A stretch of DNA of 64,000 bases from Desulfotruncus arcticus DSM 17038 (GCF_900113335.1 NZ_FOOX01000004.1:124001-188000); one strand, 5' to 3'. Counted from the first letter of the stretch, positions 1-8,071 are shown. Translations and numbers: made by a program. The notes: generated by a model from the letters alone, not told the origin.

Positions 1-1296
1 CTGGGCTTTGCGCTTACAGGCGCGCAGCGGAGGGTGTTGGCTGAGATCATGTCCGACCTGGAGGGCAGCCGCCCCATGAACCGGCTGCTGCAGGGGGACG
101 TTGGGTCGGGCAAAACGCTGGTCGCTGTGCTAACCTTGCTGCGCGCGGTGGAAAGCGGCCTGCAGGGGGCACTGATGGCGCCAACCGAAGTACTGGCGGA
201 ACAGCATTACCTGGCGCTGACGGAGTTGCTTGAACCGCTCGGGGTCCGACCGGGCTTTTTAAGCGGGGGCATGCCCGCCGCAAAGCGCAAGGCTTTGCTG
301 GAAGAACTGGCTGCCGGCTCTGTCCGCCTGGTGGTGGGAACCCAGGCGCTGCTGCAGGAAGATGTGATTTTCAACCGGCTGGGCGTCGTTGTTATCGATG
401 AACAGCACCGGTTTGGCGTAAAACAAAGGGCCGGGCTAAGGGAAAAAGGCCTGGCGCCCGATGTTCTGGTCATGACGGCCACGCCCATACCAAGGACTTT
501 AACCCTGACCTTGTACGGTGATCTTGACATCTCGATCATTGACCAGCTGCCCCCCGGGAGGCAGCCCGCCCGAACTTATTATGTCAACCACAGGGAACTG
601 CCCGGAGTATATGAATTCATCCGCAAACAGGTCAAGGCGGGCCGCCAGGCTTATGTGGTCTGCCCGCTGGTGGATGAGTCGGAAAAAATGGATTTGCAGG
701 CGGCTGTTCAATTATATGAGCGCTTAAAAGCTGAAGAATTGCGGGAGTGCCGGCTGGCGCTGCTGACCGGCCGCATGGGCGGCGATGATAAGGAGTTGGT
801 AATGCGCGGTTTTCGGGAGGGCTCTGTCGACGTTCTGGTAGCCACAACGGTGATCGAGGTAGGCGTAGATGTGCCCAATGCCAACGTAATGGTAATAATT
901 GACGCCGAGCGGTTCGGCCTGTCCCAGCTGCACCAGCTGAGGGGCCGCGTCGGGCGGGGCGGCGGGCAGTCACACTGCATCCTGGCAGCCCGCCCCGGCA
1001 CCAGGGAGGCCCTGCAGCGGATCAAGGCGATCAAAACCTGCCAGGACGGCTTTCAACTGGCGGAAAAAGATCTGGAAATCAGGGGCCCCGGAGACGTGGC
1101 CGGCGTCAGGCAATCCGGCCTGCCCGAATTTAAAGCGGCAGACCTACTGCGGGACATCAACCTGCTCAAAGCCGCCAAAGCATGCGCCGAACAACTAATC
1201 GCAGCCGATCCGGAATTAAAATCTCCCCAAAACGCCGGCCTGAAACGCCACCTACAACAAAACTGGCAGAAAACAAACTTATATCATATCGGTTAA
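1..1296 (+). CDS. recG: ATP-dependent DNA helicase RecG, C-terminal part (5' end outside window)
   Basis: RecG is a superfamily 2 helicase that remodels stalled replication forks and branched recombination intermediates. The reading frame is open from base 1, so about 432 C-terminal residues of a usual ~680-700 are present and the N-terminal wedge domain lies upstream. Visible in order are the Q-motif-like FALTGAQ, Walker A GDVGSGKT (~39-46), DEQHRFG (the RecG DExH box), TATPIPRT (motif III), then the second helicase lobe with TTVIEVGVDVPNA and QLHQLRGRVGRG (motif VI), and the C-terminal GPGDVAGVRQSG segment. The stop is TAA at 1294-1296. A Cas2 remnant begins seven bases later in the same frame, and a 107-bp copy of bases 539-644 lies at 5950-6056. 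The identification is certain. Confidence 0.97.
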   Translation: MGFALTGAQRRVLAEIMSDLEGSRPMNRLLQGDVGSGKTLVAVLTLLRAVESGLQGALMAPTEVLAEQHYLALTELLEPLGVRPGFLSGGMPAAKRKALLEELAAGSVRLVVGTQALLQEDVIFNRLGVVVIDEQHRFGVKQRAGLREKGLAPDVLVMTATPIPRTLTLTLYGDLDISIIDQLPPGRQPARTYYVNHRELPGVYEFIRKQVKAGRQAYVVCPLVDESEKMDLQAAVQLYERLKAEELRECRLALLTGRMGGDDKELVMRGFREGSVDVLVATTVIEVGVDVPNANVMVIIDAERFGLSQLHQLRGRVGRGGGQSHCILAARPGTREALQRIKAIKTCQDGFQLAEKDLEIRGPGDVAGVRQSGLPEFKAADLLRDINLLKAAKACAEQLIAADPELKSPQNAGLKRHLQQNWQKTNLYHIG

Positions 1297-1302
1297 CCCT
1301 GA

Positions 1303-1467
1303 GTGCGAGTGCAATATAGTGCTTTTGAATGCAAATTGAGAAGAGAGTACTTTATAATATTAAGATATAAACTGGAAAGCCTAATAAAGAAGAATGAAGA
1401 CAGCATAATTTTTTATCGCCAGTGTAAACAGTGCTTCGGAAGGTTGCTCGTGTCGGTAAAAGTTTAG
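1303..1467 (+). pseudogene. cas2: Cas2 remnant, C-terminal ~54 residues only
   Basis: Cas2 is the structural partner of the Cas1 integrase in CRISPR spacer acquisition. This frame is preceded by TGA at 1300-1302 and ends with TAG at 1465-1467. It reads VRVQYSAFECKLRR near the start and KNEDSIIFYR in the middle. These match the Cas2 C-terminal half: the VQ-S-FEC strand and the later EDSI-FY strand. Complete Cas2 proteins have about 85-95 residues, so the N-terminal ~35-40 residues with the conserved Asp are missing. No start codon or ribosome site precedes it, and it abuts the recG stop, so the 5' end was probably removed by a deletion ending at recG. The CRISPR leader starts about 30 bp downstream, which is the normal cas2-leader order. 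Confidence 0.8.
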
Positions 1468-1499
1468 ATCCGTTTGGAGACGGTATATATAATTTGATA

Positions 1500-1741
1500 A
1501 ATTGTCAGACATCGAAAACCTCTGGTGTGTAAAAAAACCGGGAGGTTTTCGGAAAATAGGTTTTTTAAAGGGAGAGAAGGAAAACCCGCGTGAGTAGCGA
1601 AATGTAGGGGTGGAAAAAGTTTCATGGATATTTGACCATATTTGATCAATACAATGAATCTGCTATTATATGGAAATTTCAAAGAGGTTTTCGGAAATCG
1701 CTTTCGGAGCCCTTGGGGCACAAGGCCTGAACACACCCGCA
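1500..1741 (+). promoter_or_regulatory. CRISPR leader, copy 1
   Basis: This AT-rich segment ends directly at the first CRISPR repeat and lies downstream of the cas2 remnant, as leaders do. It is closely similar along its whole length to 3269-3512, the leader of the second mini-array. Shared landmarks in order are ATTGTCAGA, an inverted repeat CGAAAACCTC/GAGGTTTTCG (1513-1522 and 1542-1551), GGTGGAAAAAGTTTCATGG, an AAAG-AG-TTTTCGGAAA motif, CCTTGGGGCACAAGGCC and a short C-rich stretch just before the repeat. The leader call rests on position and duplication. No promoter was assigned inside it. Confidence 0.7.
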
Positions 1742-1858
1742 GTCAGAATAAAAATAATTCCCTCAGGGGAATTGAAACTTGAACAGGCAGCCTTCAGGGT
1801 TAATGGGCTCATTCTGTTCTTGCCAGAATAAAATAATTCCCATCAAGGGAATTGAAAC
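1742..1858 (+). CRISPR. CRISPR mini-array 1: repeat-spacer-repeat
   Basis: Two 37-nt repeats occupy 1742-1778 and 1822-1858 and flank a 43-nt spacer (1779-1821). The repeat begins GTCAGAATAAAA, carries an imperfect AATTCCCTCAGGGGAATT palindrome and ends in GAATTGAAAC, the typical 3' handle of type I and type III repeats. The second repeat has lost one A in the A-run and gained one base in the loop (CATCAAG in place of CTCAGG), so it is decaying. No third repeat follows. The same repeat occurs at 3513, 3589 and 9160. Confidence 0.8.
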
Positions 1859-2143
1859 GCTCATGATACCAGTACCTTTTAACGGACCCTTTTATGTCGT
1901 ACCCACGGGTTACCTGAAAGGTTTAATTCACGTTTCTGAACTTCCATATTCACTTCAAGGTGATTATTATTGGTCTGCCATTCACCATTAATAAATGCCT
2001 GGCCAATGTGGTGGAATCCTTTTTTGAGTGCCTACCCGGGCATTTTCAGAATGCAGAAAGTTGGCAGGGAAATCAGCGTAAAGTATATTATTGTTGGAAA
2101 TGGGAGAGCCGCCCGGGGAGGGGCGGCTTCTTTGACTGATAAT
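1859..2143. other. Gap after mini-array 1
   Basis: No gene could be supported here. Short open frames run through the repeat and spacer and have no ribosome site. A hairpin AGCCGCC-loop-GGCGGCT at about 2106-2128, followed by TTCTTT, lies just past the 3' end of the convergent hicB remnant and could act as a terminator. The sequence just after the second repeat may be a spacer remnant, but no repeat closes it. Confidence 0.4.
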
Positions 2144-2520
2144 TTATACGCCAAGCTTTTCTTTCAGTGCATCCTGGAGGACCTTGGACAAGCTAATACC
2201 AGCCTCGGCAGCTTTTACGTCCAACCATCCGGGGATACTGACCGTACGGCGTATTGCGCGATTGTTGCGTATTCCAGCCCGGACAAGATTTACGAATTGA
2301 TTCTTTAGGGGTTTGAGGTTTTTTATATCGCTGGAATCCGGAATATTTTCTTTTTCCTCTAACAGATATTCAATCCATTGTGTTAAGGCACTTTGCGCCA
2401 TATCCATTGCGTTACTCAGTGATTTACCTTCACTGATACAACCAGGTAGATCGGGAAAGGTAATCGTGTAACTGCCGTCGACACAGCTTCCGTTCGCTGC
2501 CGCTGAGTAGTTTTTTAAGT
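2144..2520 (-). pseudogene. HicB-like antitoxin, 5' end lost
   Basis: HicB antitoxins neutralise the HicA mRNA interferase and repress their own operon. The frame shows the HicB signature SYTITFPDLPGC, then a helical SNAMDMAQSALTQWIEYLLEE segment in the usual spacing, and a C-terminal ribbon-helix-helix-like tail ending in SLSKVLQDALKEKLGV. Immediately upstream of the signature the sequence stops resembling the family (NYSAAANGSC), and the frame runs antisense into the csx1-like gene without a credible start codon. No hicA is visible. The gene has therefore lost its first codons and its partner, and the break is at the same place (about 2500-2530) where the csx1-like gene lost its 5' part. 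Confidence 0.6.
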
Positions 2521-3204
2521 ATAGCCTATTTAAAGTTTGTAAAAGACGTGGATATACAAGCGTTATATTACGGGGCATACGAGGCCAAGAATGAGTCAAA
2601 TGAAAGCCCGGTGTTTGATCTTACGGGGTTTTGCTCGTTATTGGACTGGATAATTGGCGTCAACTCCTTTGTTAAGCACGGAAGTGCCCGGGAGATCAGC
2701 TCTTTGCTTGCTGAAGCCCAGCGTTTGGCAAAAGAAGAACAGGGTCCGGCGCGAAGGGAGCTTAATAAGTTTGGCAAAATCATAGAGGGCATCTCACGGG
2801 CCCTATTTACCAACCGGCCGTTTGAGGTTGTTAATGAAACTCGTAAATTAAGTTATTATGCCGATAAATCAGATCGGCGCGAGCTGTTGGAGCGGGATAC
2901 CAGGGAGTGGGCAGCTCCTTTTGGTGTACTGATTGATTATATTATAGATAAACTATCTCTTTTTACCGGACCGGCTGAGAAAAGCAACCCCGAGAATTTG
3001 AAAAGTCATTTTGAAATGGTGCGCTGGTACATAGAGCAAAACTATGCTCCCCAGGCATTATCCATGATGCGTGAACTGGTAATATCTGAACTAATGTATA
3101 GAAACAATTTGTATGATCAGGTTTTTGACCGTGATATGCGGGAAACAGCGGCCTTCAAACTGCTCCGTTTAGGGGCGGATACTATATTGATAGGCGGCCA
3201 ATAA
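2521..3204 (+). pseudogene. CARF-HEPN protein of the Csx1/TM1812 type, N-terminal CARF domain missing
   Basis: Csx1/Csm6-type proteins are accessory RNases of type III CRISPR systems, activated by cyclic oligoadenylate bound in an N-terminal CARF domain. The frame reads IAYLKFVKDVDIQALYYGAYEA, then PVFDLTGFCSLLDWIIGVNSFVKHG, the characteristic linker of the TM1812 family. A helical C-terminal half follows (YIEQNYAPQALSMMRELVISE) that resembles the HEPN region. The best internal start is GTG at 2548, but the reading frame stays family-like upstream of it, so the true start is lost. About 220 residues remain of a usual 400 or more. The 5' break coincides with the break in the divergent hicB remnant. 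The family call is from motif memory; a profile search would settle it. Confidence 0.6.
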
Positions 3205-3268
3205 ACGAACAGCAGGAAAACCCCTATGTTATCGGAGAAATTATTAATGTGGAATGAAGTAAGATTGA

Positions 3269-3512
3269 AATTGTCAGATATCGAAAACCTCCGGTGTGTA
3301 AAAAAAACGGGAGGTTTTCGGAAAACATCTTTTTTATAAGAGAAAGTAGGAAAAGCCACATGAATAGAGAAGTATAGGGGTGGAAAAAGTTTCATGGCAG
3401 GTTTGACTATGTTTGACCAAAACAAAAAAATTAACATGATATGGTATCCTCAAAGGAGTTTTCGGAAAACGCTTTAAGCGGCCTTGGGGCACAAGGCCTA
3501 AGCACCCCCGCA
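3269..3512 (+). promoter_or_regulatory. CRISPR leader, copy 2
   Basis: This is the second copy of the segment at 1500-1741, in the same orientation and ending exactly at a CRISPR repeat. It keeps the same landmarks in the same order, including the inverted repeat CGAAAACCTCC/GGAGGTTTTCG (3282-3292 and 3310-3320), GGTGGAAAAAGTTTCATGG and CCTTGGGGCACAAGGCC. The copies differ by scattered substitutions and small indels, so the duplication is not recent. Confidence 0.7.
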
Positions 3513-3621
3513 GTCAAAACAAAAATAATTCCCTTAGGGGAATTGAAACCCAGCCTGGTGCCCATGGGTATCGTTAACCTTTTTAAAAGTCGAAACAAAA
3601 ATAATTCCCTCAAGGGAATTG
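3513..3621 (+). CRISPR. CRISPR mini-array 2: repeat-spacer-degenerate repeat
   Basis: A 37-nt repeat at 3513-3549 (GTCAAAACAAAA ... GGGGAATTGAAAC) is followed by a 39-nt spacer (3550-3588) and a second repeat at 3589-3621. The second repeat loses the terminal GAAAC handle, which reads GTGTAAG instead, as expected of an array-terminal repeat. The repeats differ from those of array 1 at a few positions in the A-rich arm and the loop. The array is too short to be a healthy locus. Confidence 0.75.
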
Positions 3622-3694
3622 TGTAAGCAAAAATTAGCCTCGTTAATAGCGGAGTTTTTTTGTTTAAAACAAATTATCCAATTTATACCAATAG

Positions 3695-4893
3695 GTTTCT
3701 ATTACGCAAAAACTAAATGAAGTCGGTTTCAATGTTGGAGAACGCACTATCCGTGGTGACTGCAAAGAATTGATTAAGCAAGGATTTGTGGTTAAGATTA
3801 ATAAAGGTGTTGCCTTAACGGGAGAAGTTGGAATTACTGTTGATAATCAAGGTGCAGTTAAGGAAAAAGTTAAGGAAAAATACTTAAAGCAGTTGGCCGT
3901 GCTTAAGTCATTATACGATTGTGAAATGAGAGCCAACCTGAACCTGGTTAAGGGATTGTTACCGGAGGATATCGCAAAGTTAAAGGGCATTGGGGAAGTG
4001 GAAACAGTTATAGATATTCTGCAAAAAATGGCAACGGAAGGGCTGGTTCAACAAAATGGCGGGCGCTGGTCTTTAGGTTCCCAATTTCCACGTCCGGTTG
4101 TGGTAGAGGGCAAAGCAGCCGCCAGTTTATTATATGAATACCTAAGTATTTTCTCCGGCCTGGTGCCGCTCCCCCCGGATTTGGCAATACTGAAAAGTAA
4201 ACTAGCCCCTTTACTAGTAATACCCAGGAGGGACCGTTGGCGGGAAGAGCTGGCAAAGCTAGCCGAACGGGTTATTGTTCACGGCAGGGGTGCCGGAGAT
4301 CAACAGGATATTCATCAGGTCATGGATTTAGTAGAACAAGCTGTTTATAATTGCCGGGTAATTATTGCCAATACCGGAGACGTTCTCTGGAACTGCGACC
4401 TTTAGGTATTGTTTATCTCTGGGAAAAAGGGCAGTGGTACGTAATTGCCCAAAATCGAAAACAAAGGACAATTATGTCATTCCTCTTAAACCGTTTTTCA
4501 CATATAAAAATTAGTAATGAAACATTTACCAGACCCGGAGATTTCAACATGGAAAAAGACCTGGAGAAACGGTGGGGAATTAGCAGTGACCAGGAATTAG
4601 ATGTAGTTATTCATTTTAAAAGTACCACCTGGCATCGTACCGCATTGGAAAGATTAAGGGCTGATGTATCCCGCAGGCAAGTATGTAATAATAACTGTAA
4701 GCTTGCGAACCAGGAGGACGGCTCAATCATTTTGTATGATAAAGTTGAAGGTTTATCAGAATTTGCTCACTGGATAAGAAGTTACGGTGATGCTGCAGAA
4801 ATAGTCAAGCCCGAATCATTGCGCGAGATAATGGCCGGAACGGGACGAAAAATGTTAGAGAGGTACGGTCAGGGGGGGCGGGGTAATGAATAA
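3695..4893 (+). pseudogene. WYL-domain transcriptional regulator 1, N-truncated and frameshifted
   Basis: WYL-domain proteins are HTH regulators that often sit beside CRISPR and other defence loci. The frame opens after TAG at 3692 and reads KLNEVGFNVGERTIRGDCKELIKQG, the recognition-helix part of the HTH, so the first helices are missing. It continues to a stop at 4405. A second, overlapping frame carries the WYL core RPLGIVYLWEKGQWYVIA and a WCX-like C-terminal part to 4893, so a frameshift lies near 4380-4395. With the frames joined, the protein would be about 395 residues and collinear with the next gene, which overlaps its 3' end at ATG 4886. The pair is probably a tandem duplication of one regulator type. 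Confidence 0.65.
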
Positions 4894-5941
4894 TAAAGTA
4901 TTACAGCGTCTTATTAACGTACCTACCACCCTGGAATCTAATCCCCAGGGGCTTAGCGCCTCAGAATTGGCCCGGATAACAGGTTACCCGGAAGGTCTTA
5001 TTCTAGATGACTTAAACCGGGTGTCGCTATACACTGATTTGGGAAACCATTTTCTTTTATATGCTGAAGATGTAATGGATAATCAGGAAGAACCTTGGGA
5101 GAACGAAGTAGTAGATTCTCCAGTTGAATATTTAGTGAAAGATCCTCAGATTAAGTGGAATCTGTCCATAACTACTGACCCTTACCCAACACTGGGGCTA
5201 ACACCGCGTGAAGCAATGACTATATTGTGGCTGTTTGCAGAATTTCCTCCGCCGAAGGCTTTAAAGCCATTGCAGGATAGTCTTATGGAAAAGCTGCTTC
5301 CGAGTAAAGAAATAGCTGCTGCTAAAGAAATGTCTGAAAAGCTTTATACCCGTGGTGGAGTTACTTTTGTGGAAACCGAATATTTGAATAAGTTACGTTG
5401 AGCGGTGCTGGGTGAATTTAAGATTGAGCTAAAGTATTACGCCAAAAACAACAATCGCGAAGTTAAATGGCTTGTTTGGCCTTTAGGATCAGTGTTTCAT
5501 ACCGGCAATGGTACCTGGTATTTCGTTGCAAGCAAAGAGGAAACGCGAGAAGTAGTTGCGTGCCACCTTGGTAGAATACGAGGGGTAAAGGTTTTAGATG
5601 AGCAGTTTGTTTATCCGGAGGACTTTTCGCTTCGTCATTACCTCCGGCTGCGCTGGGGTATGGACATTAGCCGTTCGGAAGTCGTAAAGGTACGTTTTTA
5701 TAATGAAGCAAATGTTGTAGAAAAAGTCCAAAGAGAGTTAAAAGCAAGGGGATTGGCAGAGCCGGTACAGTTAGCAGACAGGTCACTGGAATACCAAGGT
5801 AAAATTTATGGTATCCATAACTTTGCCAAATGGGTGCTATCTTCTGGATCATCGGTAGAAGTATTGGAACCGGAATGGCTGCGGAATGAGATGATTAGTA
5901 TTGCCCGGGGTTGGTGTGAAGTGTATGGTGATAAAAATTAG
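4886..5941 (+). pseudogene. WYL-domain transcriptional regulator 2, interrupted by an in-frame TGA
   Basis: From ATG 4886 (weak purine-rich site inside the previous gene) the frame encodes an N-terminal winged-helix-like region (GLSASELARITGYPEGLILDDL) and a helical middle section (LGLTPREAMTILWLFAEFPPP). TGA at 5399-5401 interrupts it, and the same frame then continues from 5402 with the WYL domain (WPLGSVFHTGNGTWYFVASKEE) and a WCX-like tail (YPEDFSLRHYLRLRWGMD). The two halves are one protein of about 351 residues carrying a nonsense codon. No rescue signal is visible. It overlaps the end of the first WYL gene by 8 nt, so they were probably cotranscribed. Confidence 0.65.
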
Positions 5942-5949
5942 AGGCTTTA

Positions 5950-6056
5950 TTGACCAACTGCCCCCCTGGGAGGAAGCCCGCCCGAACTTATTATGTCAAC
6001 CACAGGGAACTGCCCGGAGTGTTCGAGTTCATCCGCAAACAGGTCAAGGCGGGCCG
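5950..6056 (+). repeat. Duplicated internal fragment of recG
   Basis: Bases 5950-6056 repeat bases 539-644 of recG in the same orientation. Both begin TTGACCA and end AAGGCGGGCCG, with few mismatches and one inserted base in the CCCCCC/GGGAGG stretch. The recG-derived peptide (ARTYYVNHRELPGV, then EFIRKQVKAGR) is fused in frame to the tnpB remnant that starts immediately after it. Confidence 0.9.
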
Positions 6057-6845
6057 GAGCAATGCCTGGCACGAAAAATCAATATTAGACCCACCGCTAA
6101 GGTCATTTGGTACGCTCTGTCGATGGCTTTACAACGCCGCCTTGGAACAGAAGGAAATTTGCTACCGGCAAAGAGGCAGATCGCCTTCCTGTATGCAACA
6201 AAAGAACGAGATGCCGGCGTTAAAAAAAGAATTGCCGGAATACAAACAGGTCAACGCTCAGGTCCTACAGGACTGCCTTCAGAGGCTGGATGACGCATTT
6301 CAGCGGTTTTTTAGTGGCCTGGCCGGATATCCCCACTACAAAGATCGGGATCATTACCGCTCTTTCACCTACCCGCAGGCAGATAAGCAAGATCATTTTA
6401 AAAAGCGTGGTTATATTTACCTGCCGAAGATAGGCTATGTTAAAATAAATGCTCACTTTGTCTTTGACCCTTCAAAAGTTAGCCGGATAAATGTCAAGTA
6501 TCATAACGGCAAATGGTATGTCAACTTAACTTCGGAAATAGCAGAAGCCGAAGCCGTAGAAATCGTTAACAAAGTTGGTATTGACGTTGGGCTTTAACCT
6601 TTGCCACGCTTTCCGACGGCATTAAAATTGACAACCCGAAATACTTTCGCAAATCTGAAAAGAAATTAACCCGGTTGCAAAGGCGGCTTTCCCGCAAGAA
6701 AAAAGGTTCAAACAACCGGAGGAAAGCCAAAACCAAAGTAACCTGGTTGCACGACAAAATAGCCAACCAGCGCAAGGACTTCTTGCATAAGGTTTCTTAC
6801 GGCATAGTTAAAAAGTACGACTTTAAAACCACCCCCATAAAATAA
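6057..6845 (+). pseudogene. TnpB (IS200/IS605 family) remnant, truncated at both ends and frameshifted
   Basis: TnpB is the RNA-guided nuclease of IS200/IS605 elements. The first part reads LCRWLYNAALEQKEICYR, LPEYKQVNAQVLQDCLQRLDDAFQRFF and GYPHYKDRDHYRSFTYPQA, then IGYVKINAH and the RuvC-I strand VGIDVGL ending at TAA 6595-6597. The frame at 6597 continues with TFATLSDGIKIDNPKYFRKSEKKL, RRLSRKKKGSNNRRKAK and DFLHKVSYGIVKKYDF, stopping at 6843-6845. A frameshift therefore separates the halves. The N-terminal ~30 residues, the later RuvC motifs and the zinc ribbon are missing, and no tnpA is present. The element is dead. The upstream break is at the recG fragment. Confidence 0.85.
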
Positions 6846-6966
6846 ACACCCTACAAATAAAGTAAGGTGTTAAGGCGAAAGTACTTTTTTGCTAAAAAGT
6901 TTCAGTCGTCAATTCTAATATTTTATCTCATCTTCTTGGCCAGACGCTTAAATATTAGCTTTTTTA

Positions 6967-7434
6967 TCATATACCATTTGCCCGTCGATAATCGTAAGGC
7001 ACAACAATGTTAAGTGAAGGATCTTTTACATATTCGAAGTCCTTTGGGTTTTTTGTATAAAGAGGTAGCCTATAAGCAGCTGCTGTGGCTGCTATATAAC
7101 AGTCTTCAATATGCTTTTCCCGGTATTCTGCAGATTCTCTGGAATAGAGTGCTGCGATCCTGCCGATACGCTCGTCCAGAGGTAGAACGGTACTAAACAT
7201 CGGTAAGATTTTGTTTATTCTTTCTTCTTCTTCGCATGAGATATAAGGGTACTGCAACAATTCTTTTAATGTTACTACTGAAAAGAGTATATCCCGATCA
7301 TCCTGGATCAATTGTTCAATAAGGGTTACGGCAGATTGCTGGTCAAACACAGCTTTTTCATTTTTTGGTCGGGATTTTCGTTGGGATCTTAAAAAATCAA
7401 CGGCTATGTTTGTATCTAATAATACCCCACTCAC
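6967..7434 (-). CDS. PIN-domain ribonuclease toxin (VapC-like)
   Basis: PIN-domain toxins are Mg-dependent RNases. The 155-residue protein shows the acidic triad in the right places: LLDTNIAVDFL at the N-terminus, VTLKELLQYP in the middle and HIEDCYIAATAAAYRLPLYTKNPKDF near the C-terminus, the typical D-E-D-D arrangement. The start ATG overlaps the TGA stop of the upstream small gene by four bases (7431-7434), the usual coupling of an antitoxin-toxin pair. The reading frame is intact. The cellular target cannot be deduced. It sits in the same accessory stretch as the CRISPR debris, but unlike those genes it looks functional. Confidence 0.8.
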   Translation of the reverse strand: MSGVLLDTNIAVDFLRSQRKSRPKNEKAVFDQQSAVTLIEQLIQDDRDILFSVVTLKELLQYPYISCEEEERINKILPMFSTVLPLDERIGRIAALYSRESAEYREKHIEDCYIAATAAAYRLPLYTKNPKDFEYVKDPSLNIVVPYDYRRANGI

Positions 7435-7613
7435 CTATTATCAAAGAACGATGTGTCCTTACCTTCCCACAGGCCCACAAGTGAACGGAAGGCTTTTAAT
7501 CTCCTTTTAATTCGAGCCTCTTTAGTTTCACACTGGGTACCAATGCTATTTCCTTTAATTCTTATTACAATCTTTTTTCCGGATGATTTTCTTGAAACGA
7601 TTCGCTTTGGCAT
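7431..7613 (-). CDS. Small basic protein, probable antitoxin of the PIN toxin
   Basis: This 60-residue, Lys/Arg-rich protein starts at ATG 7613 after a GAGGTGAAGTATT ribosome site and overlaps the PIN gene by four bases. The N-terminal half (KKIVIRIKGNSIGTQ) could form a beta-rich DNA-binding fold like AbrB/MazE antitoxins, and the C-terminal half is helical and amphipathic (RIKRRLKAFRSLVGLWEG), as expected for a segment that wraps the toxin. The antitoxin role is inferred from gene order and overlap. I do not recognise a named family. Confidence 0.6.
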   Translation of the reverse strand: MPKRIVSRKSSGKKIVIRIKGNSIGTQCETKEARIKRRLKAFRSLVGLWEGKDTSFFDNR

Positions 7614-7726
7614 AATACTTCACCTCTTACTACAAGTATAACTGATCTCTGACTCTTTAGACAGCCCTTAATTTTAGACATATAAGTCAAGCGAATACTT
7701 GAACAAGGTTTTTTTTAAAATATTAA

Positions 7727-8071
7727 TCATATAAGAAGTTGCCGTGGATTTTGCTGGCCATTGTCCGTGAAGATACTTATTAACCGGTGTTTCTCAATAA
7801 AATCTTCCAAGTCGGACTCTCTGATCCGGATCTGTCCCCCAGGGAGCTGGTAAAAGTTTAATAGTTGGTTTTTTGACCACCGCCAAATCGTTGTCCGACT
7901 CACGCCTAACCTTTTTGCCGCTTCGGATGCTATTAAAAGCCTATCATCTTTTTCCGCTAAGGCAGTGGCCTTTCTCACCAGATCATTGAATGCTTCCGGC
8001 GGGATATATTCCTTAATATATTCAAGTTCTTTAAGAAAACAGATTAGTTTATTATTCATATCTTGTTTCAT
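7727..8071 (-). CDS. Excisionase-type helix-turn-helix protein
   Basis: The 114-residue protein has a MerR/excisionase-like winged helix in its C-terminal half: LLIASEAAKRLGVSRTTIWRWSKNQLLNFYQLPGGQIRIRESDLEDF, that is, helix-turn-helix, a short wing with the GGQIRI strand, and a closing helix. The N-terminal ~45 residues are helical and unassigned. ATG 8071 lies directly behind AAAAGGA, while ATG 8059 has a longer spacing of 12 nt, so either could be used. Such proteins act as recombination directionality factors or regulators of toxin-antitoxin genes. No integrase is nearby, so the job is open. Confidence 0.65.
   Translation of the reverse strand: MKQDMNNKLICFLKELEYIKEYIPPEAFNDLVRKATALAEKDDRLLIASEAAKRLGVSRTTIWRWSKNQLLNFYQLPGGQIRIRESDLEDFIEKHRLISIFTDNGQQNPRQLLI

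Noticed and set aside
1779-1991. Open frame of 70 codons
   Set aside because: It runs through the spacer and second CRISPR repeat and has no ribosome site.
2144-2520. Functional HicAB toxin-antitoxin system
   Set aside because: The hicB start is missing and no hicA lies on either side.
1742-3621. A working CRISPR-Cas system
   Set aside because: Only one spacer per array, drifted repeats, a truncated cas2 and no cas1, effector or processing nuclease in the window.
5399-5401. TGA in the second WYL gene as selenocysteine or programmed read-through
   Set aside because: WYL regulators are not selenoproteins, no SECIS-like hairpin is evident directly after the codon, and the neighbouring genes also carry inactivating lesions.
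6597-6966. Intact IS200/IS605 right end with reRNA
   Set aside because: tnpB stops before its last RuvC motifs and zinc ribbon, and only a weak ACACC/GGTGT hairpin follows, so the end cannot be defined.
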